Position numbers and translations under genes: made by a program
Shown here: piece by piece, positions 27,498-36,062 of the stretch
How the letters are laid out: each line of letters starts with the position of its first letter
How positions within the stretch are numbered: position 1 is the first letter of the stretch
The notes under the pieces: generated by a model
Seen by the model: only the letters and a program-made list of their open reading frames with translations
Database searches by the model: none
What the model was told of the DNA's origin: nothing
NCBI RefSeq assembly: GCF_015680405.1
Contig: NZ_JADLJS010000001.1
Span: 62,001 to 126,000 of the forward strand
DNA from: Pseudomonas pudica
GTDB lineage: Bacteria; Pseudomonadota; Gammaproteobacteria; Pseudomonadales; Pseudomonadaceae
Direction: 5' to 3'
Length of the DNA stretch: 64,000 bases

Positions 27498-28276
27498 ACG
27501 AGAATCATGCCTCCGTCGATTGGGATAATCTGGCCAGTGATGTAGTCTGAGTCCGCCGAAGCCAGGAATAGCGCAGTACCAGAGATATCTTCAGGCCTCG
27601 CAGTACGCTTCAGAAGAATGGACTGGGAGAAGGCTTCCATCGCTTCACCTTCTTTTTCACTGGCGCCCATCTCCATCAGATCCTTGTCTAGCTTCTCCCA
27701 AAGCGGCGTGGCAACCACCCCTGGAGCGAATCCATTCACGGTGATGCCATGATCTGCCAGCGCGCGGGCGCCTGCCTGAGTAAGGGAAATGACCGCAGCC
27801 TTGCTCGAACAGTATGGAGCGAAATCAGCGTAGCCTTGACGGCTGGCGATCGAAGCGGTGTTAACGATCTTGCCACCCGAGCCTTGCTTGATCATCTGCT
27901 TGGCCGCTTCCTGAATACCAATCAACACGCCCAACCCATTCACTTTCAGGATCAGATCCCAGTTGCTTTCTGTCACGTCTAGGAATGGCATCGGGACGTT
28001 CATGCCGGCGTTGTTGAAGTAACCATCAAGGCGACCGAACCGCTCTACAAACTGAGCGATAGCCTGTTGAACGGCCTCACGGTCAGTGACATCGACAGCG
28101 AGCGCCACAGCACGACCGCCGTTGGCTTCAATTTGCTTGGCAGCACCTTCGGCGGCTTTCAGGTTGAGGTCGGCGATGCCTACTGCAGCACCTTCTGATG
28201 CCAAACGCTGGGCGATACCGAGACCGATCCCCTGCGCAGCACCAGTGATGATGAAGTTCTTATTTTCCAGTTTCAT
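27494..28276 (-). CDS. Short-chain dehydrogenase/reductase (SDR), copy 3
   Basis: 260 residues. TGAAQGIGLG, NNAGMN, Ser in ASIAS and the YCSSK motif are all present; IADLN has the Asp that favours NAD. It resembles sugar/polyol SDRs such as meso-butanediol or sorbitol dehydrogenases. AAGGC 7 bases before the ATG at 28276 sets the start. It is divergent from a Dabb gene with two dyad boxes between, mirroring the 9199-10641 arrangement. Its stop overlaps the next gene's start. Confidence 0.88.
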   Translation of the reverse strand: MKLENKNFIITGAAQGIGLGIAQRLASEGAAVGIADLNLKAAEGAAKQIEANGGRAVALAVDVTDREAVQQAIAQFVERFGRLDGYFNNAGMNVPMPFLDVTESNWDLILKVNGLGVLIGIQEAAKQMIKQGSGGKIVNTASIASRQGYADFAPYCSSKAAVISLTQAGARALADHGITVNGFAPGVVATPLWEKLDKDLMEMGASEKEGEAMEAFSQSILLKRTARPEDISGTALFLASADSDYITGQIIPIDGGMILV

Positions 28277-28702
28277 TCGACTGCCTTCTTGTAGTTGTGT
28301 GTTGCAACAAATGCAACCTATCAAAAGAGCCCCCTACAAACCCTAGCCTGGATAAAAAACAGTTTTTCACTTTATGGAAAACTGAGCTGCAAATCAGGCC
28401 ATTTCGACTCTGCAGCGGTTTTTCACTATCGAAATAATGAATTTCAGATGCGGCATTTATCTAGCACAGACGAAACGTTAGCGTCACTCCTAACGACTAG
28501 CAGCTACAGCTACAGCTAAGACCATAAGCGCGCCTCCCCTGCGGCGCTGATAATAAAAAATAGGTGACCAGCATGTCCGGTTTCAGTTTCTCACAGCGCC
28601 TCCCCGAACCCGGCCGTCCAGCTCCTGAGCGAGCAACGTCACCAGTGCTCAGCCGCATTTATCGCCCTCGGCTTTTTACCTATTGACAACGAGACAAGTG
28701 AG
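28277..28702. promoter_or_regulatory. Divergent promoter region with two dyad boxes
   Basis: Between the SDR and Dabb genes. Site 1 is TTTTTC-N8-GAAAAC (28363-28382), with spacing 2 longer than usual. Site 2 is TTTTTC-ACTATC-GAAATA at 28419-28436, followed by ATGAATTTCAG. No gene is visible in these 426 bases. Confidence 0.5.
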
Positions 28703-29029
28703 ATGAGCGACAAAATCAAGCACATCGTGATGTGGAACTTGAAAGGCGATAACGATGCAGAACGGCTGCAAGCAGTAAAAGTTATTAAAAGCTCCTTTGA
28801 GAGTCTCCGCGGCCAAATACCAGGCATGACCCATCTCGAGATTGGCGTGGACTTTAGCCGTATAGAGTATGCCTGCGATGTTGTCCTGTATTCCGAGTTC
28901 GAGTCCAAAGATGCTTTAAGCGGTTACGCCACACACCCCGAACACGCTCGAGTCAAACAGGAGGTAGCCGACTTGAGAATTACCCGTCACCAGGTGGACT
29001 ACTTATCGGGTGATTTCTCTGCGATCTGA
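28703..29029 (+). CDS. Dabb (stress-responsive alpha/beta barrel) protein, copy 2
   Basis: 108 residues, a clear paralogue of the protein at 10321 (both read IKHIVMWNL, HLEIGVDFSRI, YACDVVLYSEF, DLRITRHQVDY). It lies 55 bases before the ABC importer operon and probably shares its transcript. The link suggests a role in handling the imported compound. Confidence 0.87.
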   Translation: MSDKIKHIVMWNLKGDNDAERLQAVKVIKSSFESLRGQIPGMTHLEIGVDFSRIEYACDVVLYSEFESKDALSGYATHPEHARVKQEVADLRITRHQVDYLSGDFSAI

Positions 29030-29084
29030 GGATTCAGTACCGCAAGGGCATTTCTTAGAAAAAAAATAAAAACAGGAGATTGTC

Positions 29085-30593
29085 ATGCAAGACAATGTAC
29101 TTTTAATCGTAGTCGGCTTACGCAAAACTTACGGCGGTATTCTCGCACTCAATGATGTGGACTTCGAATTACGCGCAGGCGAAATTCTGGGTCTCTGCGG
29201 TGAAAACGGCGCTGGCAAAAGCACTTTGGTTAAAATCCTTGGCGGGTTGGTGGCTCCAACTGCCGGCCAGATCGTCGTGGATGGAACATTGCTCAAACCG
29301 GGTAAACGGACTGACCCACGACTGATTTCAATTGTCCACCAGGAGCTTTCGATCATCCCGGCCCTGTCCGTCCTCGACAATGTGTTGATGGGCGATGAGC
29401 GCGTAAAGCAGTTGTATATACGCTCCGAGTTCGAAGCGGATGTGAGACGACAGCTCGACGCTCTGGCGCTCAAGCACGTTGATCTCTACCAACCTGCAAA
29501 AGAGCTCTCTCTGGCTGAACAGCAACTGGTGGAGATCGCGCGATGCGTGATGCGCGGCGCCAAGATCCTCATGCTGGACGAACCCACTGCCACCCTGTCG
29601 GATAGCGAGATCATTCGTGTCTTCGAAGTTGTTCGTTGGCTGCGAGACAATGGCACCACGGTCGTCTTCATCAGCCATCGTCTCAATGAAGTGTTCGAGC
29701 TGACGGACCGTATCAGCGTGTTTCGGAACGGGCAACATATCTCGACTCGTCCCACCAAAGAATTCAACTCCGATTCGCTAGTCAGGGCCATGATTGGCCG
29801 CGACGTGCATCGACGGACGCTGTCGGAAATCCCTGAGGCTGTAGGTGGCACACCGCGTCTGCAGCTCAAGCGGTTCTCAATCCCAGGCAAGGTCCACCCG
29901 CTCAATCTTTCCGTTCAGCCTGGTCAGATTCTGGGCCTGGTAGGCCAACTGGGCTCCGGGGCAGATTTGCTGACGGAGGCTATCGCCGGCATGCGTTCGC
30001 ACAGCGGAGATTTGGCCATCGACGGACAGACCGTTGACATCCAGTCTCCACGCAAGGCGCTGTCCAACCGCATTTCTTATGTACCCGAAGACCGCGCGGG
30101 CAAAGGCGTATTCTTGGACACCTCCGTCGCCATCAACTCCACAGCCTCCATCCTGTCCCGTTTGACCTGCCTGGGCCTGATGCGTGGTAAACCAGAGGCG
30201 AACGCAGCCCGCGCCCTCGCTGCGCGATTTGCCATCGATCCGCGCCGACTACCCAGCCAAGTCTCACACCTCAGCGGTGGTAACCAGCAAAAAGTTGCCA
30301 TGGCCAAAGCGGCAGCGCTTGATCCGCAACTTTTGGTCCTCAACGAGCCCACGCGAGGCGTGGACATCGGTGCCCGCGCAGAGATCTACGACCAGTTGCG
30401 GCACATGGCTCGCGAAGGTCTGACCATCGTTTTCTTCTCGACGGACTTTGAAGAAGTTCTGGAGCTCGCAGACAGGGTAGTCACCGTCTTCAAAGGCTCG
30501 GTGGTGAGCGACCGGAGCGTCGTCAACGTAAGCATGAGCAGCATCCTGAACGACATCATCCACGGTCCGGTACCTGAGGTGAAAACAGCATGA
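29085..30593 (+). CDS. Ribose/inositol-type sugar ABC transporter, ATP-binding protein
   Basis: 502 residues, two tandem ABC domains as in RbsA/MglA. Domain 1 has Walker A GENGAGKST and the signature LSLAEQQLVEIAR. Its Walker B reads ILMLDEPTATLS. Domain 2 has a degenerate Walker A (GQLGSGADL), the signature LSGGNQQKVAMAKA and LVLNEPTRGVDIGARAEIY; such asymmetry is usual in this family. AGGAG precedes the ATG. It energises uptake with the permeases and binding protein that follow. Confidence 0.92.
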   Translation: MQDNVLLIVVGLRKTYGGILALNDVDFELRAGEILGLCGENGAGKSTLVKILGGLVAPTAGQIVVDGTLLKPGKRTDPRLISIVHQELSIIPALSVLDNVLMGDERVKQLYIRSEFEADVRRQLDALALKHVDLYQPAKELSLAEQQLVEIARCVMRGAKILMLDEPTATLSDSEIIRVFEVVRWLRDNGTTVVFISHRLNEVFELTDRISVFRNGQHISTRPTKEFNSDSLVRAMIGRDVHRRTLSEIPEAVGGTPRLQLKRFSIPGKVHPLNLSVQPGQILGLVGQLGSGADLLTEAIAGMRSHSGDLAIDGQTVDIQSPRKALSNRISYVPEDRAGKGVFLDTSVAINSTASILSRLTCLGLMRGKPEANAARALAARFAIDPRRLPSQVSHLSGGNQQKVAMAKAAALDPQLLVLNEPTRGVDIGARAEIYDQLRHMAREGLTIVFFSTDFEEVLELADRVVTVFKGSVVSDRSVVNVSMSSILNDIIHGPVPEVKTA

Positions 30594-31654
30594 AAACCTA
30601 TCAAATGAGCGCTGAACACACTCAGCCAGACGCTACCGTGTCTCCCGCCGAAGCTGCTGCTCGGGCAGTTGAAAAGGTCGATGACGGCCGCGTTCGTCCC
30701 CTGTCGCTGATGGAAACGCTGTTTCGCCCGGAGCGGATGCAAGCTAATGGCCTGAAATTGGCCATTCTGGTGCTGCTGATTTGGGCATGCTTAGGAGTTG
30801 AAAACTTCACCTCCACTGCCAACATTCACTCGATCATGTACTCGGTTTCGGCGATCGGTATCGCCGCCGTTGGGATGGCTTTTATCACGCTGAGCGGCAA
30901 CCTTTTCATGCTTTCCATGGCTGCCACTGCTGCCCTCTCTTCAATCGTCTTCGCCTCCTTTCTGAAGTTCGGGTTAGTGCCCGCGATCCTCATTGTCGCT
31001 GCCGTCGGCGTGCTTATCGGACTGATCCAGGGCCTGGTCGTTGGCGTCGGTAATGTCAACCCCATCATCGCGACCATCGCGGTTGCATCCATCATCATGG
31101 GACTTGGTGCTTTGTACTCTGGAGGGCTGACTATCGTTGGACAAGGTGATGCCTCATGGCTGGGCCTCGGGCAGTTCGCTTCCCTAGTGCCGAATCAGCT
31201 GATGCTGTTTGTGGCCCTCGCGATCGCAGCGGAGTTAATTGTCCAACGGACCCGCTTCGGCCGTGAACTGCGACTGATAGGCATGAACCGAACAGCAGCC
31301 AAGGTAGCGGGGATTCGAATCGAACGCACCCTGGTGATCACCTTCATCGTCGCTGGGGGCGCGGCTGCAATCGCCGGAGCCCTGTTTGCCTCACAAGCCA
31401 CTCAAGGAAATATGAAGCTCGGCGCAGGCCTGGATTTCGATGCCATCGCAGCAGTGCTGGTAGGCGGCATTTCCATTCGTGGCGGGCATGGACGCATCCT
31501 CGACGCGCTTTTTGGGGCCATCTTCTTGGCCATCGTGAGCAACATCCTCTTGGTGAACGGCCTGTCGTTCGAGATCCAACTCATGATCAAAGGACTGGTG
31601 GTCGTCACCGCCGTCGTCCTGGGCGCCCTCGCAACTCAAATGAGGAAATCGTGA
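30590..31654 (+). CDS. Sugar ABC transporter permease 1 (RbsC/BPD_transp_2)
   Basis: 354 residues, inner membrane, about 8-10 hydrophobic segments. A hydrophilic N-terminal extension of about 50 residues precedes the first helix. GIRIERTLVITFIVAGGAAA and AAVLVGGISIRGGHGRI match the conserved part of the family. It overlaps the ATPase gene by 4 bases (ATGA). Confidence 0.9.
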   Translation: MKTYQMSAEHTQPDATVSPAEAAARAVEKVDDGRVRPLSLMETLFRPERMQANGLKLAILVLLIWACLGVENFTSTANIHSIMYSVSAIGIAAVGMAFITLSGNLFMLSMAATAALSSIVFASFLKFGLVPAILIVAAVGVLIGLIQGLVVGVGNVNPIIATIAVASIIMGLGALYSGGLTIVGQGDASWLGLGQFASLVPNQLMLFVALAIAAELIVQRTRFGRELRLIGMNRTAAKVAGIRIERTLVITFIVAGGAAAIAGALFASQATQGNMKLGAGLDFDAIAAVLVGGISIRGGHGRILDALFGAIFLAIVSNILLVNGLSFEIQLMIKGLVVVTAVVLGALATQMRKS

Positions 31655-32634
31655 TGACTTTCTTACTGCCTTCATCTCGACTGCGGTTTATTGGCGGCAA
31701 TGCCGGCTTGTTTCGATTCGCTCTGCTCACGCTGGTGATATTGGTCTTCGCAGTGACCCTCGATAGCTTCGGAAGCTCTCGTAATGCCTATGCCTTGCTC
31801 CAGGCCTTTGCATTACTAGGGCTGGTATCCCTAGGCCTGGCGGCAACCATGCTGGTGGGTGAATTCGATCTGAGTGTGGGCTCCATGGTAGCGGTCAGCG
31901 GCCTGATAACCTTGAAGGTTGGCGGAAGCGATCACCTGCTCGGCGGTGTACTCGCGGCAGTGGCTTTCGCGGCTGCAGTCGGGCTTTTCAACGCCCTGGT
32001 TTTCGCATGGCTGCGTCTTTCCTCGCTCGTCATCACTGTCGGAACCATGATCGCGCTTAGTGGGTTCGCCTATTGGCTCGCGGGCGGCAAGGTGATCAAC
32101 ACGGAAAACTTCGATGCAGGCAGCCTGCTGGACGACAGCATTCTCGGCTTTTTCTCCGTACGTAGCCTGCTCACCTTGGGCATGTTCCTCCTGATGTATC
32201 TGCTCCTGAAGTACACCCGACTGGGTCGAAACATTTTCGCAACCGGCAGCAAAGCACTGGCAGCGAAAGCGAGCGGTGTTTCCACCACGCGGGTTTACAT
32301 ATTCGTCTTCGTCTTCTCCTCGGTATGCGCAGCACTTGCGGGCTCGCTCCTGTCTATCAGCCTCGCAACGGCCTCCGCGACCATGGGCAGCAATCTGCTA
32401 CTGCAGGCCGCATCCGCGGCGATCGTCGGCGGTATCGCACTTTCGGGTGGCGTCGGTGGTGTTGGAGGGGTTCTGGTTGGGGTCTTGATCCTAACAGCTC
32501 TCAACAACGGATTAAGTCTTTGGGGGGCCAGCGCCGCCGCTATTGCATTCGCCAACGGCATGGTGCTCTTGCTCGTGGTGATGTTCGACGGTCGCTTGGG
32601 TCACTGGTTTCGTACCCGCACAGCGCAAGCCTGA
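31654..32634 (+). CDS. Sugar ABC transporter permease 2 (RbsC/BPD_transp_2)
   Basis: 326 residues from the ATG at 31654, which shares its A with the preceding TGA and has GAGG 8 bases upstream. It has multiple transmembrane segments and the family stretches GEFDLSVGSMVAVSGLI and AAIVGGIALSGGVGGVGGVL. Paired with permease 1, it forms the heterodimeric membrane channel. Confidence 0.9.
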   Translation: MTFLLPSSRLRFIGGNAGLFRFALLTLVILVFAVTLDSFGSSRNAYALLQAFALLGLVSLGLAATMLVGEFDLSVGSMVAVSGLITLKVGGSDHLLGGVLAAVAFAAAVGLFNALVFAWLRLSSLVITVGTMIALSGFAYWLAGGKVINTENFDAGSLLDDSILGFFSVRSLLTLGMFLLMYLLLKYTRLGRNIFATGSKALAAKASGVSTTRVYIFVFVFSSVCAALAGSLLSISLATASATMGSNLLLQAASAAIVGGIALSGGVGGVGGVLVGVLILTALNNGLSLWGASAAAIAFANGMVLLLVVMFDGRLGHWFRTRTAQA

Positions 32635-32680
32635 ACCTTCATAGCCAACTCTCAACAACAAGCACAACAAGAGAAATCTC

Positions 32681-33697
32681 ATGAAAGCTAAGCCGCTTAA
32701 TTCACTGTTCAACATCGCTGGTCAAGCACGCTTCCTGGCTTACGCAGGCATCTGCGCCCTCGGCTTATCAGCGATGAGCTTGAGTAGTACCGCAAGTGCA
32801 AGCGCCAAAGGTGCGAAGGTGATCTATCTGACTGTGACGGAAGAGTGCGAGTACTGCTCAATCGCACATAAAGCCTTCCGTTCCACTGCCGAGCAGGAAG
32901 GCATGAATCTAACGGTCAAGATGAACAACTACGATGCCGCTGAACAGGCCACGCAGGTAGATCAGGCGATCGCTGAGCACCCGGACGCCATTGCTGTTTG
33001 GCCAGCTGATTCGAGCGCGATCATTCCTTCGCTGCGCAAGATCAAAGCCGCTGGCATACCACTGGTGGTCGTCAATTCCATGCCAGACCCGAAATACTCC
33101 AAGTTTTGGGATGCTTATACCGGGCCTAACGACGTGGGCATGGGCACGCTGGCCGCTCAAGCAATGGTCCAGGGTTTCAAAGAAAAAGGTCTGGGTGATA
33201 CCGGAGAGATCCTGATGATTATCGGCATCCCGGGTACAGCTCCACAAATCCAGCGTGAACAAGGTTTCCGTGACGAGCTGAGCAAGCTCGCTCCCGGAAT
33301 CAAGATTGTGGCCTTCCAACCCGGCTACTGGGATCAGAGCAAAGCTGCCGATGCTGCCGCTTCCCTCTTTACCCAATACGGCAAGAACGTTAAAGGCATG
33401 TACAGCCAAGCAGACAACATGTTGGCCGGTGCTGTCATCGCGGCACAGCGTGCCGGGATCGACCCAAAGTCGATCGTCATGGTGGGTGGTAACTGCAGCA
33501 TCGAAGGCGTGAACAACATTGAGTCCGGCGCCCAGTACGCCTCCGTTCTGCAGTCGCCGGTACAAGACGGAGTGAACGCTGCAAGGGCCATTGCGGCCTT
33601 GCTGGATGGCAAGAAAGTCGAGCCTGTTAACTACCTGCCGCAGTACGTCATCACCAAGACGAATTTCAACGATTGCTACAAGGCGATGGGTCGCTAA
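32681..33697 (+). CDS. Periplasmic sugar-binding protein of the ABC importer
   Basis: 338 residues. A positively charged start, a hydrophobic stretch (AYAGICALGLSAMSL) and a cleavage region near ASASAKG form a Sec signal peptide, so the protein is periplasmic. The mature domain is a type I RbsB-like fold with VIYLTVTEECEYCS, AVWPADSSAIIPSL and GAVIAAQRAGIDPKSIVMVG. Two Cys close together after the signal are unusual for RbsB. It selects the substrate, which was not determined here; ribose, inositol or related polyols are family ligands. Confidence 0.9.
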   Translation: MKAKPLNSLFNIAGQARFLAYAGICALGLSAMSLSSTASASAKGAKVIYLTVTEECEYCSIAHKAFRSTAEQEGMNLTVKMNNYDAAEQATQVDQAIAEHPDAIAVWPADSSAIIPSLRKIKAAGIPLVVVNSMPDPKYSKFWDAYTGPNDVGMGTLAAQAMVQGFKEKGLGDTGEILMIIGIPGTAPQIQREQGFRDELSKLAPGIKIVAFQPGYWDQSKAADAAASLFTQYGKNVKGMYSQADNMLAGAVIAAQRAGIDPKSIVMVGGNCSIEGVNNIESGAQYASVLQSPVQDGVNAARAIAALLDGKKVEPVNYLPQYVITKTNFNDCYKAMGR

Positions 33698-33729
33698 TTT
33701 CCTCTCAGCCCAGTCATTGGAGAAACAAC

Positions 33730-34530
33730 ATGACTACGACTCCTTCAATAGCATTCCAGCTTCCAGCGGTCGTGGTGGTTTCCGGAGCCTCATCTGGCCT
33801 CGGTAGCGACCTTTGCCAGATGCTGGTGGAGAGCGACGTCACTACCATCGGTGTCGACATCAGCGACGCCAGTGCAGAGTTGAAAGACCGCGATGGTTAC
33901 ACCCATGTTTCCGGCGATGTGTCGGAAGAAAAAACGTGGCAACACGTGGTCGAAATCCTGCAGAGCCAGAACCATGCAAGCTACGGCTTGGTCACCTCTG
34001 CAGCGATCCTCCATGTAGGCACCCTGCTCGACACGAGCAAAGAAGAACTGGAGCGCTCGCTGCGAATCAACGTGACTGGCACGGCGTTGGCAATGAAGGC
34101 TATGCTGCCGCTGATGATTGGTGTAGGCGGCGGCCCTATCGTCGCGGTGGCAAGCATTGATGCCACCTTCGCCGAACAGCAGTTAGCAACCTACTGTGCA
34201 ACCAAAGGTGCAGTGCGACAGTTGGCCCGTACGGTTGCAATGGACCATGCACGTCAAGGCGTAAGAGTTAACGTCCTGAGTCCTGGCCCTATGATGGCGG
34301 GCCTCTTCAAGCGTCACATGTCTTCGGCCACTGATCCTGGCAAGTTCGAAGCTACACGTGCGAATCGTCAACCCGGTGGCCGCATTCTAGAGGCATCCGA
34401 AGTCGCCTCTGCGGCGCTGTTTCTGCTGTCGAACGGTTCCTCCGCACTCAACGGTACCGAGGTGATGGCTGACGGCGGCCTGACCACCAGTTTCGATTTC
34501 CGGACCGGTACTGAAGGCGCGTCGGTGTAA
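33730..34530 (+). CDS. Short-chain dehydrogenase/reductase (SDR), copy 4
   Basis: 266 residues. VSGASSGLG binds the cofactor and VDISD favours NAD. The usual NNAG is replaced by TSAAI, an oddity. Catalytic Ser (ASIDA) and YCATK are present. GGAG lies 8 bases before the ATG at 33730; the in-frame start at 33673 overlaps the binding-protein gene and is rejected. It lies 32 bases after the binding protein, so it ends the importer operon and may take the first oxidation of the imported compound. Confidence 0.87.
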   Translation: MTTTPSIAFQLPAVVVVSGASSGLGSDLCQMLVESDVTTIGVDISDASAELKDRDGYTHVSGDVSEEKTWQHVVEILQSQNHASYGLVTSAAILHVGTLLDTSKEELERSLRINVTGTALAMKAMLPLMIGVGGGPIVAVASIDATFAEQQLATYCATKGAVRQLARTVAMDHARQGVRVNVLSPGPMMAGLFKRHMSSATDPGKFEATRANRQPGGRILEASEVASAALFLLSNGSSALNGTEVMADGGLTTSFDFRTGTEGASV

Positions 34531-34553
34531 CCGAGTTCGCAGAGCAAGCGCGC

Positions 34554-34585
34554 AGACGTCGCTCCCGAAGCTGGGAGCGATGTCT
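34554..34585 (+). terminator. Hairpin after the importer operon
   Basis: AGACGTCGCTCCC pairs with GGGAGCGATGTCT (12 of 13). No T-run follows, so it may be a REP-like hairpin and a weak terminator. A 29-residue frame starts just after (34590-34679, MNNQLSPEPDGIK...) with no ribosome site; I do not call it. Confidence 0.45.
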
Positions 34586-34679
34586 CAACATGAATAACCA
34601 GTTATCCCCAGAACCCGACGGCATCAAGGCGTGGTTGTTCCGTGACGGGAAGTGCGTGGAAGCCGCCTTGGCCAACTGA

Positions 34680-35231
34680 TCAGGGCAGCGCTGCCCTACG
34701 CTGCAGCATCAACTGGAAAAGCTCTGCCTGATAGCGCGCGTCATCCAGCGCATTATGCGTGGGAGATGACTGCGGTAGTAGATTTGCACTCATGTGCGAT
34801 GATTTGGTCTGCTTCCAATCGAGATTGAAAGCCCCCATGTAATAGGCCTTGATATCAAGTGCCGCAAACCCGAAGGGGTTCTCCCCCACATACTTATGAA
34901 AGTAATAATTGACAAACGACCAATCAAAAGGAGCGTTAAGACCGACAAATACAGCTCTTCGACCGGACAGACTGACATTGGCCAACCATTCCGCAAGCCT
35001 CTGCATCGCTTGTACGGGAACAATTCCTGTAACTGTCAACTCCTGCAGATCGAATCCCGTAATAGCCACCGCTTCAGGATCGTGCTTGGGGCTGTCTGGC
35101 TTTAGCTCCAGGTAGATAGCCTGATCTGGGCGCCCGACAACACACGCCCCAAGGGAGAGCATGCTGTACTCTCCAGGGATCGGGCCCGAAGCCTCGATAT
35201 CTATAGAAATATAAAGTTCTTCAGTGCTCAT
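34680..35231 (-). CDS. DEDDh-type 3'-5' exonuclease
   Basis: 183 residues of the RNase T/DNA polymerase III epsilon exonuclease fold. Motif 1 is SIDIEASGP (Asp, Glu), motif 2 is GLNAPFDWSF (Asp), and motif 3 is HNALDDARYQAELF (His, Asp). It would degrade single-stranded RNA or DNA. AGGAGG 7 bases before the ATG supports the start. At the left edge of the defence island it may be an effector or merely adjacent. It is isolated from the ABC operon by strand. Confidence 0.87.
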   Translation of the reverse strand: MSTEELYISIDIEASGPIPGEYSMLSLGACVVGRPDQAIYLELKPDSPKHDPEAVAITGFDLQELTVTGIVPVQAMQRLAEWLANVSLSGRRAVFVGLNAPFDWSFVNYYFHKYVGENPFGFAALDIKAYYMGAFNLDWKQTKSSHMSANLLPQSSPTHNALDDARYQAELFQLMLQRRAALP

Positions 35232-35336
35232 TCCCTTACCTCCTGGATAGACAATTGACGATCTGCAAGTTCGAACTCTCTATGCTACTAGAACACAGGC
35301 TAGTAGCCGAGCATATTGGAATATGGCAATAAGTAT

Positions 35337-35540
35337 TTAAACGCCAAATAGCTCATCCACGCGATCCGGAATTTTTGGCGTCTTTGAGAGCACCAAACAG
35401 CGACTGGTACCGACGAACTCTTCAATCAGATAGAGCGAATCTCCAACGTCAACGCCGAGCTCTTGCAGGGCTTGGTCAGGTATGCGGATGGCTCCGTCTC
35501 CATCCCAGTCTTCAATGGTTATTCTGAATCGAGTACTCAT
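35337..35540 (-). CDS. AbrB/MazE-like antitoxin or regulator
   Basis: 67 residues from the ATG at 35540, with GGAG 5 bases upstream. IRIPDQALQELGVDVGDSLYLIEE is the swapped-hairpin AbrB fold used by MazE-type antitoxins. A frame beginning 13 residues earlier is less likely. No MazF/PemK toxin is recognised on either side, so it may be an orphan. Confidence 0.65.
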   Translation of the reverse strand: MSTRFRITIEDWDGDGAIRIPDQALQELGVDVGDSLYLIEEFVGTSRCLVLSKTPKIPDRVDELFGV

Positions 35541-35709
35541 CGTCGCTCCAAAATCCGCCACGCATAGAAAATCCCACAAGACCCTTCCTGCTCAGCACCT
35601 GACTCGGTCAAGGCAGCACTCATTTGCCTGCCTTGAAGGGTACGGTGGCCGCCAATCTGGGCCACCTTGCTGGAAAACAAGATCAGTGAGGAACTCAAGA
35701 AAGCCAGGA

Positions 35710-36053
35710 CTATACGGTACCGGCACCGTACTGAGCTTTCCATTCTTTCAGGGTACGATGATTCCCACCCTTGGTTTCAACCACCTCTCCCGTGTGGGGG
35801 TTTTGAAGACCTTAATTTGACGAGATTTTAGAACATTTCTGGCTGGCAGGGCTGCTACCTCTGCGCGAGCGCTGGGGTCCAAAATCTGAATTACGTCGCG
35901 CAAGCTGTAACCATATTCTCCCAATAAAGAACGCAGCTTTCCTTCAAATTCGATCTCTTGCTTCAGCGCGTTGTCATTTTTTAAGCTTTCCAGCTCGGCC
36001 AGCTGCGCTGCAAGCTTTTGTTCAAGGGCGCGAAATTCAGCGAGTTTAGACAT
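35710..36053 (-). pseudogene. MvaT-family (H-NS-like) silencer, frameshifted
   Basis: The N-terminal part MSKLAEFRALEQKLAAQLAE ... SLRDVIQILDP matches the MvaT oligomerisation domain. The frame then runs KVFKTPTRERWLK and misses the end. One frame back, starting at the TTTT/GGGGG run (35796-35804), the DNA encodes NPHTGEVVETKGGNHRTLKE followed by WKAQYGAGTV and TAG at 35712-35710, the complete MvaT C-terminal DNA-binding motif. A single missing base in the homopolymer breaks the gene, which is either a pseudogene, a sequencing error or, less likely, a frameshifting site. MvaT proteins silence AT-rich foreign DNA, and this one borders AT-rich DNA. Confidence 0.75.
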
Positions 36054-36062
36054 GGGAAACAC

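Noticed and set aside
32909-33565. 218-residue minus-strand frame opposite the binding protein
   Set aside because: Shadow of a signal-peptide-bearing binding protein in an ordered operon.
35801-35804. Programmed -1 frameshift in the MvaT gene
   Set aside because: The run does not give an X-XXY-YYZ slippery heptamer in the reading frame; a mutation or sequencing error is simpler.
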